From contig OZ023213.1 in the NCBI GenBank assembly GCA_963995525.1, positions 53,324,808 through 53,388,807 of the forward strand: DNA of 64,000 nucleotides. Reading direction: 5' to 3'. The first letter of the stretch is position 1. Every line of letters starts with the position of its first letter. Below the pieces are notes generated by a model that saw only the letters and a list, made by a program, of their open reading frames with translations, had not been told where the DNA came from and searched no databases. This DNA comes from Escarpia spicata (lineage: Eukaryota; Annelida; Polychaeta; Sabellida; Siboglinidae). Below are positions 23,863 through 35,879 of the stretch, piece after piece. The position numbers and the translations under genes were made by a program.

Positions 23863-26800
23863 ATGGACAAGACACTCTTGCTGAGCATCATCGTCGTTGG
23901 TTTGAACGTCCATAATGTTCTCACGCAACTTGCAGGTCAGTTATTGTAATACGTATCACAAGATCTTCAATATCCGTAGCATGTGAAAATGAACGTCACT
24001 TGTTTAGTGATACAACTGTGTAGTTTACACGAATGTAGTTATATGCGTATGTTACGTACGTATATGGTCACTTCTCGCCAAATGGCAACAAATTGTGTTC
24101 TGAGGGGCGGGGAAAATAAACGTACTCGTATAACATTATACTTTCTGCCATACCAAAATGACACGTTGATGTAATAAATAAAGCAATACAGCCTAACACG
24201 TAAGAGTTTTGCTGTGAGAGCTTGGTGTTGTAGTAAGTGCATAAGACCTGTAATCATACGAATGCGTATAATTTATTAACTAACGTAAGTTGTTATTCGT
24301 ATCAGTGATATCTATATATATATATATATATATATAAATATGTCTTTTAAATTTACTCAACATTTATTGTCTTTGTGCTTGAGAATCAGTAAGTAAAATT
24401 TGTCTCAATCGTGTTATAATATTATGACGTATCCAGCATACGTTCAGTATTATGTTTTATAATTCCAATGGCACTGTATCACGTTACACACAAACGGCAT
24501 TCAACATCCTTCTTCGGCATTCATAATATAAATGAATAAATGTGCGTTCCAAATTTGCATACAATGCGTATATCAGCTTAATAATTATCAGTCTGGATCC
24601 ACATTAGAAAAAAAAACATTTACATGCGCGCTAAAACACTTTTATTTGGGGCGCCTACTTGCTGTTTTCTGTGGTACAATAGAAATATCCATTAACTCCC
24701 CAGTATTTTTGGGGAGGGGAGACGTTGGTGATACTGTTATAGACTTACAGTCTTACACGATAACCTGATCGTCCAGATCCATCCGTTTATCCATGTTACT
24801 CTGAATCACTGTTGTATTTTAATCTTCACACATAAATGAATGAATGTTTATTCAGAATATTGATAACAATATATATATACAAGAAAAGACAACCAAACCA
24901 GTTTAACTATAATACAAGTGAGAATATACAATGTTTGAAGGAGGGGGTAAATACGAAGTCATTGACTTTTGTGTAAATTTACCCTCGACATATATTTATA
25001 TATAATTATATACCTGTATGTATACACACACATATACATACATGTACACACATATATATATATACATATACACACATATATACGTACATGTATATTGAGA
25101 CATCACTATTATATTAATCGAATTTGCAATTCATCTAACCATCTAGCTACAATAATTAAAAACATTTTCCTCAATGGCATGATCATATTTGGGTATGATT
25201 TTGTTTAGATTTCCACAACCAGATATTTCTCAAATAAAAGGTTTTTGCATTTACGCTTAAATTCAGTAATAGTGTTAGTAGTTTTTAAATGATCACATAG
25301 AGAATTCTATAATAGCACTCCCTTTACACAAAGAAACATTGATCGCATGGTAGAACAGACTCTCTGTCGTTCTAAGTCATGATTATCTCGCATTGAGTAT
25401 GGTATTTCCCGTCTAGTAGCTGTATTAAGCTTTGTACACAAATAATTATGTTTTCAGTTGTATAATATGCGGAAATTTTAGAACATGTAATTGTTGGAAA
25501 AGTGAGTTTGTATGATCCATCCGTCTTGCACCAATTATAATGCGTATTATTCTTTTTTGTAATAAGAAAATACAGTTAGTATTTGTTGGGTACGTGTTTC
25601 CCCATATCTCTGCACAGTAATTTAAATACGGCAAAAAGAGAGAACTGTATAGAAAACGTCTACTATTTCTATCAAGTAGATGACTGCATCTATGCATTAT
25701 AGCTGTACTTTTTGAAAGCTTTGATTGTACGTTTTTTATACGAGCTTTCCTATTTAGTAGATCATCAGTAAACACACCCAAAACCTTGGTGACCCTTACT
25801 CTTTCGATATTAACATTTCGTATTTTTATATTAACTTCTTTGTTGAGCATACGATTTCCAAATAACATATAATTGGTTTTATATATGTTCAGAGTTAAAT
25901 TTAAACCATGTATACATTTGGTCCAGTACTTTACACACTGTTTCGTTTAGTTTATTGATGTTATTATTTGCATAAAAGATATTAGTATCGTCTGCAAAGA
26001 GAATGTATTTACTAGATTAGATATGTTACACATATCATTATCGTATAGAATGAATAGTTTGGGGCCCAAGATCGAATCCTGTGTTTGTCAATGGACACAA
26101 ATTGTTTTCTGTTTTCTAGATAACGATTTAACCAGTTAAATGCCACACCACGGATACCAAGAAATTCAATTTTTTACATAACAGTTTGTGATTGACAGTG
26201 TCAAATGCATTTTTTAAATCGATAAAAACACCAATAGCGTATTTTTGGGCATCCAATGATTGGGTTAAACATGTTCGCTGCATCTTCATTATTACTAATG
26301 GTAACGCAATTTTTTACAAACTGATCTGGATAGTGATTTCCTAAGCGAAGTGTTCCCATTACAGTTTGAAGTACTTTCCAGGTGCCAACAATGTCATCTT
26401 TCTTCTGTGCAAGTAAACTGCTATAATACTGTTTTTAGTGGATCTGAGAATACCTGTTAATTTATTTTTTATATGATATATATATAGTTTCTGTGATAAT
26501 TGATCTGGATGATAAAAATGCTTTATACAAATGATTTCTCTTACAAGAAGTTGATATGTTGTTGTAATAATTATTTTCAGGATCGACATCCTTCTCAAAA
26601 TGACACCTGCTGTGTTCAGTATATTTGTAGGTTTCAAATATGTTTTCAATATCATCACAATTTGAGAGTGGGTAATTTTCTTTCACGATGTTAGCCATGT
26701 AAATGGTAGATAGTAACATGAATTAGAAACAGCAAAGCAATATGTTTGAATAATAAAGTAATATACGGTTTTGACCACTGTTATCAATAAGAACAAACAC

Positions 26801-28205
26801 ACAGTATACATCTGATGAAACACGTCGCCTTTCTCGTAGCAGTGCGATTGGAAATGTGATGTGCTGCGTATCATCATATTGGTTACGAAATAGAACCATA
26901 GCAAGTGCACACATCCTGCCTGGTGCCCTGTGTGGGTTTACATGCTTAAGGGTAATCCCATACTGTTATTTAATAACTTCAAATTAGTTTACATGTGTTT
27001 GCCAACCTTGGTTTGTTGATGGAATGACTACGTCGATAACACTGTGTTGATATGTTCACAAAGATATTTCAACCAGAGCGATATCTAATGTTCCGCATTA
27101 TTAGTTGTCTCCGTACCTTTGTATTCATCGTAGATCCTGGGTCGAGAACAAGGATTTGGCGATATGTTATTGCAACAATAATCACCCTTCAAAATAACAT
27201 AAATACAATATTGTTTCAGGACCGAAATGCGAGTCGAACAAGGCTTGGTTTGGCGATCCTAACGCAACAATGACCTTACCTGATTTCTGCATGCAATCGT
27301 ATCAATACGCACTGAAAGGAGACTTCGACGGAGACGGTCGAATGGACATTATGTGTCATGATTCGAGTAGTGGAAATAAGTGGATCTACTATGGAGACAA
27401 CAATGGTTACTCCGGTGTTGGCTGGAGCAAATCCATGGGGTGGTGCTTCCATACTGGAGCTTCTGTGTATATCGGAGACTTCAATGGGGATTCTAGAGAT
27501 GATATGCTATGCCACGATAAGAGCGGAAACGTGTATATTGCGTACGCTGACAAAGACGGACACTTTAGTCGAAGCAATTCTGAGAAGACCGTGGATTTCT
27601 GCAAGGGCAGTCATTGCAAACTCTTCATCGGCGACTTCAACGGGGACTGTAAGTCTGACATGTTATGTTACAATGGTGAGCTGGGCGGGACGTCTATCTT
27701 GTATGCCACAGCCGATGGCAAATTCAGCATTTCTCTCAAATGGGACATGAATACGGAGTGGTGCTTAAGCTTGGGCGCAAAACTGCATGTAGGCGACTTC
27801 AACGGAGACCACAGGGACGACATGCTTTGCTACAACGACATGAATGCAACAGGAAACATGTTCACTGCTTACGCAAAGTGGGACGGGTCGTTCGATCAAA
27901 TCGACAACACCAACAACATGGGATGGTGTGTTGCCAATGGCTGCACGTTGTTGGTCGGGAAAGTCAGCAGAGATCAGAGAGACGATCTGGTGTGCCACTG
28001 CAAGTCACCGTCCACGGAACCAACCAGAGTTCGTTTTCCTGTCTACGACGACGGCTTCGAAACGTTCCGTCAGTGGAGAAGCACGCAATCGTGGTGTAGC
28101 AAATCGACGGAGATGCTGCTCGTTGGTAGGCACAAACCTGGCCACTGCGGCAGTTTAATCTGCATCGATAAAGCCACTGGGCAATATTCGATTGCCTTTT
28201 CATAA
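23863..28205 (+). CDS. Secreted six-repeat FG-GAP/VCBS beta-propeller protein
   Basis: Two coding exons, 23863-23935 and 27220-28205, are joined across a 3,284-bp intron. The donor is GCAG|gtcag and the acceptor ttgtttcag|GACC. The split codon becomes GGA and the frame continues, giving 352 residues. Exon 1 encodes MDKTLLLSIIVVGLNVHNVL, a signal peptide, so the product should be secreted. Six repeats of 52-56 residues begin near residues 58, 110, 162, 216, 271 and 327. The first four carry the calcium-loop pattern GDFxGDxxxDMLC, and repeats 5 and 6 have lost the acidic loop residues. A W-C pair (MGWC, TEWC, QSWC) marks most repeats, and paired cysteines suggest disulphides. FG-GAP/VCBS repeats (PF13517 type) fold as calcium-binding propellers, usually for binding proteins or glycans. 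The ligand is unknown. No frameshift or internal stop is present, in contrast to its surroundings. Confidence 0.85.
23936..27219 (+). other. Intron 2 of the FG-GAP gene
   Basis: The intron is bounded by gtcag and ttgtttcag and is phase 1. It holds a (TA)n tract near 24310-24335, an AC/TA-rich irregular microsatellite at 24985-25100 and an antisense LINE at 24830-26719. The exon junction restores one open frame, which is the main support for the boundaries. Confidence 0.75.
24830..26719 (-). mobile_element. CR1/Jockey-like LINE remnant, antisense in intron 2
   Basis: On the minus strand a linker block (CKRNHLYKAFLSS, then YKNKLTGILRSTK across a frame change) is followed by RT pieces. Motif A reads VFIDLKNAFDTVNH (around 26200-26250). 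Motif C reads LFADDTNIFYANNN (around 25960-26010). The C-terminal part (25446-25868) has LFLPYLNYCAEIWGN and QKRIIRIIIG. The 3' end is near 24830 with a (CATT)n-like tail. Several frameshifts and stops make it inactive. It has the C-terminal architecture of the 9.6-12.9 kb LINE but is not a close copy. Confidence 0.75.
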
Positions 28206-28472
28206 ACACGTTCACGTGTCCAATCTCTATACAGAGAGAAAAGCGGTTCGATTAAATTGATACATAATTCATGAGATCGCTGAAAGCTTCATTGTGTGTG
28301 TTCGTTGTGGATGCTTAGCATATGTTGGTTATTGCAATAATATAAATGTACGCAAGATAGGGCGCTTAGTCGTACTTAAGCAACGCAGTGATATCGAATG
28401 TAGCCAGCGTATCTGTTTGCCAAATGCATAGATTAGAATAACGAAACACTGTCATAATGCCGAATTGAGTTA

Positions 28473-28559
28473 AATAAAACGAATAAATAATATACAATGT
28501 AATTCCTGACATTGTCTGAACGAATGCTGATATCTACCATGCTTTGCTTTGTTAATAAA
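28473..28559 (+). terminator. Poly(A) signals of the FG-GAP gene
   Basis: Three AATAAA hexamers lie 268-354 bp after the stop codon: 28473-28478, 28482-28487 and 28554-28559. Any of them could end the transcript. The first pair gives a 3' UTR of roughly 290 bp. Confidence 0.5.
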
Positions 28560-28786
28560 ATATGAATTGGACCGTTGCGCATAGCGTTGTTCTCTGTGTT
28601 TTCCAAATGTCATCATTATCATTCACGACATGTTACATATAAACCCACTCGAGACATGCATGCATATGTCCGTACATACTTTTACATAATAGTTGAAAGT
28701 GAACATATATAAACTGCTCACGTAAAAGTCTACAATCAATAGTTGTTTCTAGTTTAGCGATCACATCCTTTGCTGAATCTCTTGTA

Positions 28787-29410
28787 ACACATCAGAATAT
28801 CGAGCTAGACTACTGCTATACACGTTTTGTCATGTATCCCTTAATAGTTTGAATACCGAGCTAGACAACTGCTATACACGTGTTGTCATGTATCCCTTAA
28901 TAGTTTAGATATCGAGCTAGATAACTGCTATACACGTGTTGTCATGAATCCCTTAATAGTTTGGATATCGAGCTAGACAACTGTTATACACGTGTTGTCA
29001 TGTATCCCTTAATAGTTTAGATATCGAGCTAGATAACTGCTATACACGTGTTGTCATGTATCCCTTAATAGTTTGGATATCGAGCTAGACAACTGTTATA
29101 CACGTGTTGTCATGTATCGATTAATAGTTTAGATATCGAGCTAGATAACTGCTATACACGTGTTGTCATGTATCCCTTAATAGTTTAGATATCGAGCTAG
29201 ATAACTGCTATACACGTGTTGTCATGTATCCCTTAATAGTTTGGATATCGAGCTAGACAACTGTTATACACGTGTTGTCATGTATCCCTTAATAGTTTAG
29301 ATATCGAGCTAGATAACTGCTATACACGTGTTGTCATGTATCCCTTAATAGTTTGGATATCGAGCTAGACAACTGCTATACACTTGTTGTTATGTATCCC
29401 TTACTAGTTT
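28787..29410. repeat. 56-bp satellite-like tandem repeat, about 11 units
   Basis: Each 56-bp unit holds 'cgagctaga', 'ctatacacgtgttgtcatgt' and 'cccttaatag'. Two variants alternate: A has 'tttagatatcgagctagata', and B has 'tttggatatcgagctagaca' with 'ctgttat'. The order after the first two units is approximately A B A B A A B A B. Every unit but the first and last contains the palindrome ACACGTGT. The array begins about 230 bp after the last poly(A) signal of the FG-GAP gene. Confidence 0.95.
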
Positions 29411-29880
29411 GGATATAATCAGGTCCACGTGTAGTGTATTATCCCTGGTCCCTTAACTCGACACATTTACACGAAAAAAACATCAAAATTGGAAATTTGC
29501 AGACACTTGAAATTTTCACATCAGAAGAAATGCTCAAATTACGTGAAATTGTTCGGTGTTCCCTAAATATGTTCCATGTCTACCATATTTTAAGGCAACA
29601 ATAAATCGTGTTTTTTTTTCTCAAAAATATCAAAACTTAGTAGATCAATGTTACATTACATTTATTCAACCATAATAGCGTTACCTCACTTCACTTATCC
29701 TTTTCTGGCTCTATGGCCGACAGGTCTCCCGCGCAATTTCTCCATTTCTACATTGCTTGATGACATTGCACGCACATACGTGTCCACTTCATCCAGTTTA
29801 ACAAGATTTAACACGATTTGGCAAGATTACCACCAAGAGAATTAACTCTAGGTGGCAGGTGAACAAGGAAGCCTTTTGAC
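29411..29880. other. No gene recognised
   Basis: Short AT-rich spacer between the 56-bp array and the LINE remnant. The last part may be the 3' end of that LINE. Confidence 0.35.
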
Positions 29881-32800
29881 TTAACGAGAGTCCAACCCTT
29901 TTATCTATGTGTATCCCACCCGTCTGAGGTATGTGTCGATTTTATTTTTAAACATATTCATGCTACTAGCACCCACACAATCAGCAGATAATCTGTTCCA
30001 TTCATTTACAGTCCTTTGTGAAAATGAAAACTTTCTTATATCTAATCTACACTGCTCCTTTGCTAATGTAACGTCATGTCCTCTAGTCCTTCTATCTTTC
30101 TTAACTGAGTAACAAATATTTCTATCAATATTTTCATAACCATTCATTATTTTAAACACTTCTATCTGATCTCCTCTCAATATCCTGGTCTGTAGTGTTG
30201 TTAAACCACATTCTCTTAGGCGAATTTCATAATTAAAATTGTAGTCGCTCTCCTGTGTACTCTATCTAAAATATATATGTCCTTCTTGCGATATGGCCTC
30301 CACGTTTGTAAACAATATTCTAAATGAAGCCTCGTTATTGTTTTGTACAGCGGTATTATTAGATCCTTTCGCTATACGCTATGTTTCGCCTAATTAATAC
30401 AAGGATTTTATTTCCCTTTGAAGGTGCAATTCCGCATTGCTCTGAACTTTCATATCAGCACTAATGGATAACCCTAAGTCCTTTTCTTTTACAGTAGTAC
30501 TCAGTACAGTACCCCCCCCCCCCATTGTATATTCTACATCTTCGTTCCCATGTCCTTTGTGAAGGCATTTACGTTTCCCAACAGTGAACAACATTTGCCA
30601 CTTTTCAGATCATTCGATCAACCTGTCAAGATCATCTTGTAAATGCTTTCTATCTCTATCACGTTTAATCCTTCTAAACATGTTTGTATCATCCGCAAAT
30701 GTCAACACCTTGCTTGTTATATCATCATCCAAATCGTTTATATATATTATGAATAATATAGGTCCTAGTACTGATCCCTGTGGTACCCCATTCAATACCG
30801 ATTTCCAGTTTGAAGCCTCCCGATCAACTACTGCACGTTGTCTTCTGTCAATCAGCCATTTTTCTATCCAGTTTATTATACCATTTCCTAAGCCACGGGC
30901 CTTTAGTTTAAGCAGTAATCTTTGTCGAAAGCTTTTTGAAAATCTAAGTAGTCGATATCTACTGGTGATCCCTCATCTAACCACTTAGTGATGTCTTCCA
31001 AAAACATAACGTATTTGTTAAGCATGACCTCGATTTAAAAAAACCCATGTTGAGATAGGTTGATCAAGATATGTTTAACAAGAAAATCCACCATGTGATC
31101 TTTGATTAGTCTTTCTAATGATTTGCAAATCACTGATGTTAAACTCACTGGTCTATAGTTCTCTGACTTGTTATGTTTCCCTGTTTCCATTATAATGTAA
31201 CCACTCCCTCTTCTAATGACAAATTGAAAACTGCTGCAAGCGGTACGCTAATTTGTTCTACAATTTCCAATAATAGTTTGGGCGGAATTCCATCCACTCC
31301 AGGTGATTTATTATCCTTCATAGCCCTAATGTTCTAAGCTACCATTTCAGGGGTTACAATTAACTCTCCTAAATAGTCTGATTCTGCCCCCTTGAACTTA
31401 GCCTTTGGTACTGGCAGTGTACTAATATCTTCCCTGATAATTAAACACTGAACTAAAGTACTCATTCAGGTCTTCTGCCATTAAGAATCCTTCTTACATT
31501 ATATTTCCAGCACTATCTTCTAGAGGACCGACCTTATCCTGAACTTTCTGTTTGTTCCGAACATATGCATAACAACTCTTGCTCTCTTGTTTTATATTAC
31601 AAGTTAATTTTTCTTCGTAGCTTCTCTCCGAATTTCTCATTTCAGTTGTAGCTTGGTTTAGTGCTTTTCTATAAATGTTGTAGTCTTCGTCATTTCCATT
31701 ACGTCTATATGACTTCCACATCCTTTGTTTGTACATAATTTTTCTAATGGAACAAATTTATCGACGATACACTCTATTTCACTCTTTAAGATATTCCAGC
31801 AATCTGTTGCTGATTTATTCGTCCGTGTATTGTTCGAATCTGTATTTGCTAAATATTTCCTCATTTCCTTATATCTTCCATTGTGGAAATTTATCCTGAA
31901 CTTTTTTTATTATTTCTTTCTGATTTTACTTTGATGATAAAATGTATCTGGTTGTGATCACTACTTCCCAGTGGCTCACATAATTTAACATTGTCAACTA
32001 ATTCATTCTATGAGGACAAAACTATGTCTAACACATTCTCACCCCTGGTTGGCTCTAGCACATGTTAAGAAAGGAAACTGTCTTGTCCTAAATCTAAAAA
32101 CTTGTGGTCCTCACTCCCCGTACTCTGTAGAGATTTCCATTGTATATGATCATGGTTAAAATCCCCCGTAATAATACAGTCCCGTTTGCTAACTTCCCTT
32201 ATAGCGTTTTGTACTTTCTTATTCTCTTCTACGCTTATATTTGGACTTCAGTAAACTAACCCCACCGTTAACGTTGAGTTTCCTGTAACTTTGTTACACC
32301 AAACAGCTTCTTCGGAATCTGCTTGTCTTTCTAATTTTATTTCATAAGCCTGGATATATTCTTTAACACATAAAATAACTCCACCTCCCCTTCTTCCTAT
32401 TCTACCTTTCGTGAACAATACATAGCCTGTTTTTTCCAGTTTGGCATGTGATATACCAGTGGTGGCCCATGATTCGGTTATACATATTATGTGAGGGTCA
32501 ATATCGTCTACCATAACGTTTAATTAGTTTCTTTTGTTTAGTATACCCCTTGCTTTTAAACAAACACATTTACATCCAGCTTCAGAAGAGATTTCCCAAA
32601 CTGTTCTTTGTTGATTCATTTGTGCTGTCTTTATATATGCCTCCAGATTCAGGCTTCTCTGTGAGTCCCCCCCTGCGAATCTAGTTTAAACAGATGCAAC
32701 CTGTCCCACTGTCAACAGATTGCAGCAGGTTTTCTGAGAACGCTGCTGCCCCCTTTCCGCTAAGATGAAAGCCATCTCTCATGTACATATCTTCCCTCCC

Positions 32801-33000
32801 AACAAAGTATCCACATAAATTTAGGCATCCCACCCTCACCATAATGCTTAGTTCACTTCTTTTGTTTGCTCCTTGCATTTAAGCAAACGCATTTATATCC
32901 TGATTCAGAACAGTTTTCTAGGCTTTTCTTTGCTGATTTATTTCTGCTGTCTTTATCTATGCCTCCAGTTTCAGGCTTCTCTGTGTATCACAATTTTGAC
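29880..33000 (-). mobile_element. Decayed CR1-like LINE with esterase-type ORF1 remnant
   Basis: Minus-strand pieces keep the order of a CR1-like element. An ORF1 end lies at 32681-32878. The endonuclease is at 32248-32514 (ICITESWA, GRRGGGVILCVKEY) and linker segments at 31494-31864. RT fingers lie around 30900-31300 (ENYRPVSLTSV with frame changes). The palm lies at 30610-30795 (GVPQGSVLGPILFIIYINDL, then TFADDTNMF), and the C-terminal tail at 29905-30594. Many frameshifts interrupt it. The ORF1 piece ends YMRDGFHLSGKGAAAF, which resembles the Asp-x-x-His block of the SGNH/GDSL esterase domain known from CR1 ORF1 proteins. An internal stretch of about 120 bp is duplicated (32545-32665 and 32862-32984). 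Confidence 0.75.
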
Positions 33001-33102
33001 TGTTGGGGACTCACAGTGGGCAACAAGAAGGTACCAGTTCCACTTTGGAAAGGGTCTTAAAACTACGCCAAGCCTAAATTGATTTTCCGTTATTCTCGTT
33101 TC

Positions 33103-33540
33103 TACCTAAGAGCGTTGAAATAAAACCAGAAGAAAATGTCTATGCATTCCTGACTCGTGCACGTATCATCGACAATGATTGCGATATTCAAATAAAGAAG
33201 AACAACTCAATGACACACTAATAAACGGAATGCCCACAGTGATGATATACGCCGGAATTTGATAGCGAAGGACACAGCAACAACACTTAGACCTGGCAGC
33301 AAATCTAGTACGAGCTTATGAAGGTACTGAGAGACAAATGGATGAAATCCGTGGCACCAGACAAGTATAGTGTGTGACCAAACAACACATACACAAAAAG
33401 AAGGACAAGATGTGGGAAAACACCTGGTAGAAATTGCAGGAGCCCAGCTTTTGTCGATATTGTTTTATCACGTGTCACTGGGCTTGTGAATGCCTGAAGA
33501 AACAGCGTGATCTAAGAAGTGAAGTAAAACGTTGCTGTTT
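33103..33540 (+). pseudogene. Ty3/gypsy-like gag remnant with zinc knuckle
   Basis: Plus-strand translation from 33103 gives an LTR-retrotransposon Gag-like segment (LPKSVEIKPEENVYAFLTRA, in frame), then, with frame changes, LAANLVRAYEGTERQM. It ends in CRYCFITCHWACEC at 33452-33493, which fits the CX2CX4HX4C zinc knuckle exactly. Stops and frame changes show it is dead. The integrase remnant 1 kb downstream on the same strand probably belongs to the same insertion. Confidence 0.55.
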
Positions 33541-33575
33541 GATTGTTTCACCAACGAAAAGTTCACAATGTATAT

Positions 33576-33890
33576 GGGGCGCGCGATAGTGTTGTGGTTA
33601 GCACATCCGTTTGACATGCCGGCGCCCCGAGGTCAATACCCGGACCGGGCAGGTATGGTATATTTGGTGTAAAACCTAGCTCTCAACATTGGGGACTCTG
33701 TATCCCTCGTGACTCGGAGATAACGTTAATGTCGGTCCCGTCTCAATTTGGGACGTAAAAGAACCACTGAGGACGACAAGCACCCTGGCAGTGACCACCC
33801 TCAGTGCCAGCATTGAAAGGTCAGCTTGGCGATAATGTTCTGAAAAAGGCTGGCTAGTTGAATGAGACCTCATAAGATCATAACATTGTA
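33576..33890 (+). mobile_element. tRNA-derived SINE
   Basis: The head reads like a tRNA gene: 'gcgcgatagtgttgtggtta' includes an A-box-like TAGTGTTGTGG at 33587-33597, and 'ggtcaataccc' at 33631-33641 fits a B box. The body that follows has the 'gacgtaaaagaacc' type of phrase seen in invertebrate SINEs. It lies between gag and integrase remnants of the LTR element. Its 3' end is uncertain. Confidence 0.55.
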
Positions 33891-34500
33891 TCCACAATAT
33901 ATACAGACTAGTCAGTTAATGGAACGTTGCCGAGTGCTGGAAACTAAGAAACTAGGAAAATAGAAAACTAGGAAACATTTCAATGGTAAATACTAGGTAA
34001 TAGCGGATTTAATGACCTAAACACAAATTCCTGGAATTGTTCTTTGGTGTCGCCTGGTTCCCATAATCAAGACCAACCAAGACTAGCATTAGGGACAAGA
34101 TATATTTGATTCGGCCAGCGTCCGTACATTTGTGTTGGCAACAAAGACGGTCTGATGTCATTACTCAACCTGACTCGGGAGAATGGTTCTAGGTAACATG
34201 ACAGACAATATCGCTTTTCAAAACTTTCTTTTTCAACCTATTCGGTACATTCCCATATTTCGTGATACCGCCTGCCCCCCACACGTGCATTCGCATTATT
34301 TTGGCCTTTCCTTCTTCGCACTCATATACACATGAACGTACAATAATGGTAACTTTTTCAGTAAATATACATAAGGTCACATGCTTGCTTGATTTCTTCA
34401 CCTCCAACATGAGGATCAAACCGTCTTTCCGATGTTTAAACACGCAAAACCTGTCTCATCAAGGCTACTCGCTAAGCCCATGCTCCCGGAACACCTAGTT
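33891..34500. other. No gene recognised, probably decayed LTR element
   Basis: This lies between the SINE and the integrase remnant. No protease or RT motif could be found, so the middle of the LTR element has been deleted or is beyond recognition. Confidence 0.35.
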
Positions 34501-35336
34501 CGATTTTCGAAGCGCTTCTTGTAATGAATGCGAGGCGAACACCTGCTCCTTGTAGATTATTACAGCTCGTGTACCATCATTCGAAAGTTGAGCTCTACAA
34601 CATTTGGTGCAATCGTAAGCAAGCTGAATCTAATGTTGTCAGAGTTTCGCATACCAGACGTCTTTACCAGTAGCAATTTTAGGCAGAATGATTCACAAAA
34701 TTCCGCAAGGTCGAAGTACCTCCAGTGCAACGAGACCGCAGAGCGACATGTAGGCAGAGGCAATACAACCATACAGAAAGTCTATGATGCCAGAGAAGAT
34801 ATACTTTGTTTTAGAACAAAGGTCACAGAACTTAGTGATATGTCTTAATACATATTTTAAATAAATCCACTTCTGTTGGGTTCTGTTCCTGTTGAAGCAG
34901 GAAAAGAGAAAGCATGTGTTCGCAGAAAAGAACAGTGGCGACGATATCATGACGAACGTGCACATATTTCGAAGGATACACATTGAGGTGAACGTGTGAG
35001 AGTGCAGTGACAAATACGTGGGAAGTAGCCGCATTGAAACATCAGGTTAGCAAACCGAGGTCATATTTATTCACCACCAAATCTGGAGCTGAGTATCGTA
35101 GAAATAGACGACATATAAGAAATTCTAGTCATCCTTTTTCACGTAGATGGCACGGTGACGAGAACACAAATGTAGAACGCTCAATAGTCAGTCGATCTGA
35201 ACTGGCTATTTGTGACGAACCGAGCAAGGCAAACAAGCCTAGCCAATTTATAGAAATATCAACATGTGTTAATGACGCACCACATAAGAACGGGACAGGT
35301 AGGTATGTGCGCCCACCAAAACGAATTGATCTCTAA
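34501..35336 (+). pseudogene. Ty3/gypsy-like integrase remnant
   Basis: The segment at 34528-34848 has GEHLLLVDYYSS, which is the first catalytic Asp region of retroelement integrases, followed by IPDVFTSSNFRQN. At that place SDNGPQ is expected, so the second catalytic Asp is lost. The C-terminal piece (35007-35336) reads SKPRSYLFTTKSGAEYRRNR, the usual end of gypsy pol. Internal deletions separate the pieces. The element is inactive. Confidence 0.65.
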
Positions 35337-35547
35337 AGTATTTCATGACTATGTGTGACTATGTAACGTGTACTTCATAATTTAGAGTGATCTATGTGAC
35401 ATTATGTTCTCAGTTGCACGTCATTTACCGTATTGTTGTCACATTTTCATTTCCATTTCAGATATATATCGATGTGCTCAATAAGGCATTTACATAATAT
35501 TAACACAGCATCAGTTACAAAATTGTGTTTTATTAAAAAAAAGGATA

Positions 35548-35749
35548 TGTCGTGACACATAAGTAATTATTGTGCTACCGCACAGCGGACAAGGTTACCA
35601 TGAGTAGTCTTATTCCTCTTGGCAAGGTTGGAAAGCTGTTGGTATATGGTACTGCATCTACTTTCCATCTAATAAATACGTTCTTTACAAATATATGTGC
35701 TACTACAACTCGGCAACAATACGACACACACGTGTGTAGCTTGGTAACA
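35548..35749 (+). mobile_element. Probable 3' LTR of the gypsy-like element
   Basis: An A8GGA purine tract at 35535-35545 stands directly before TGTCGTGACACATAAG. The block has an AATAAA near 35671-35676 and ends GGTAACA at 35749, so it has TG...CA ends and is about 202 bp long. No second LTR was found in the window. That agrees with a 5'-deleted copy but weakens the call. Confidence 0.45.
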
Positions 35750-35879
35750 TAAAGGCATTGTAATCTACTCTGTCCAAGTCCTCAATGTTTGACATGAATC
35801 TCCGTCTTCCCCCAACGTTGTTTCCTTTAGTAGTTTTCGTCATTATCCTGTCAACTCAGTCTGACAAAGAACGGCGGAT

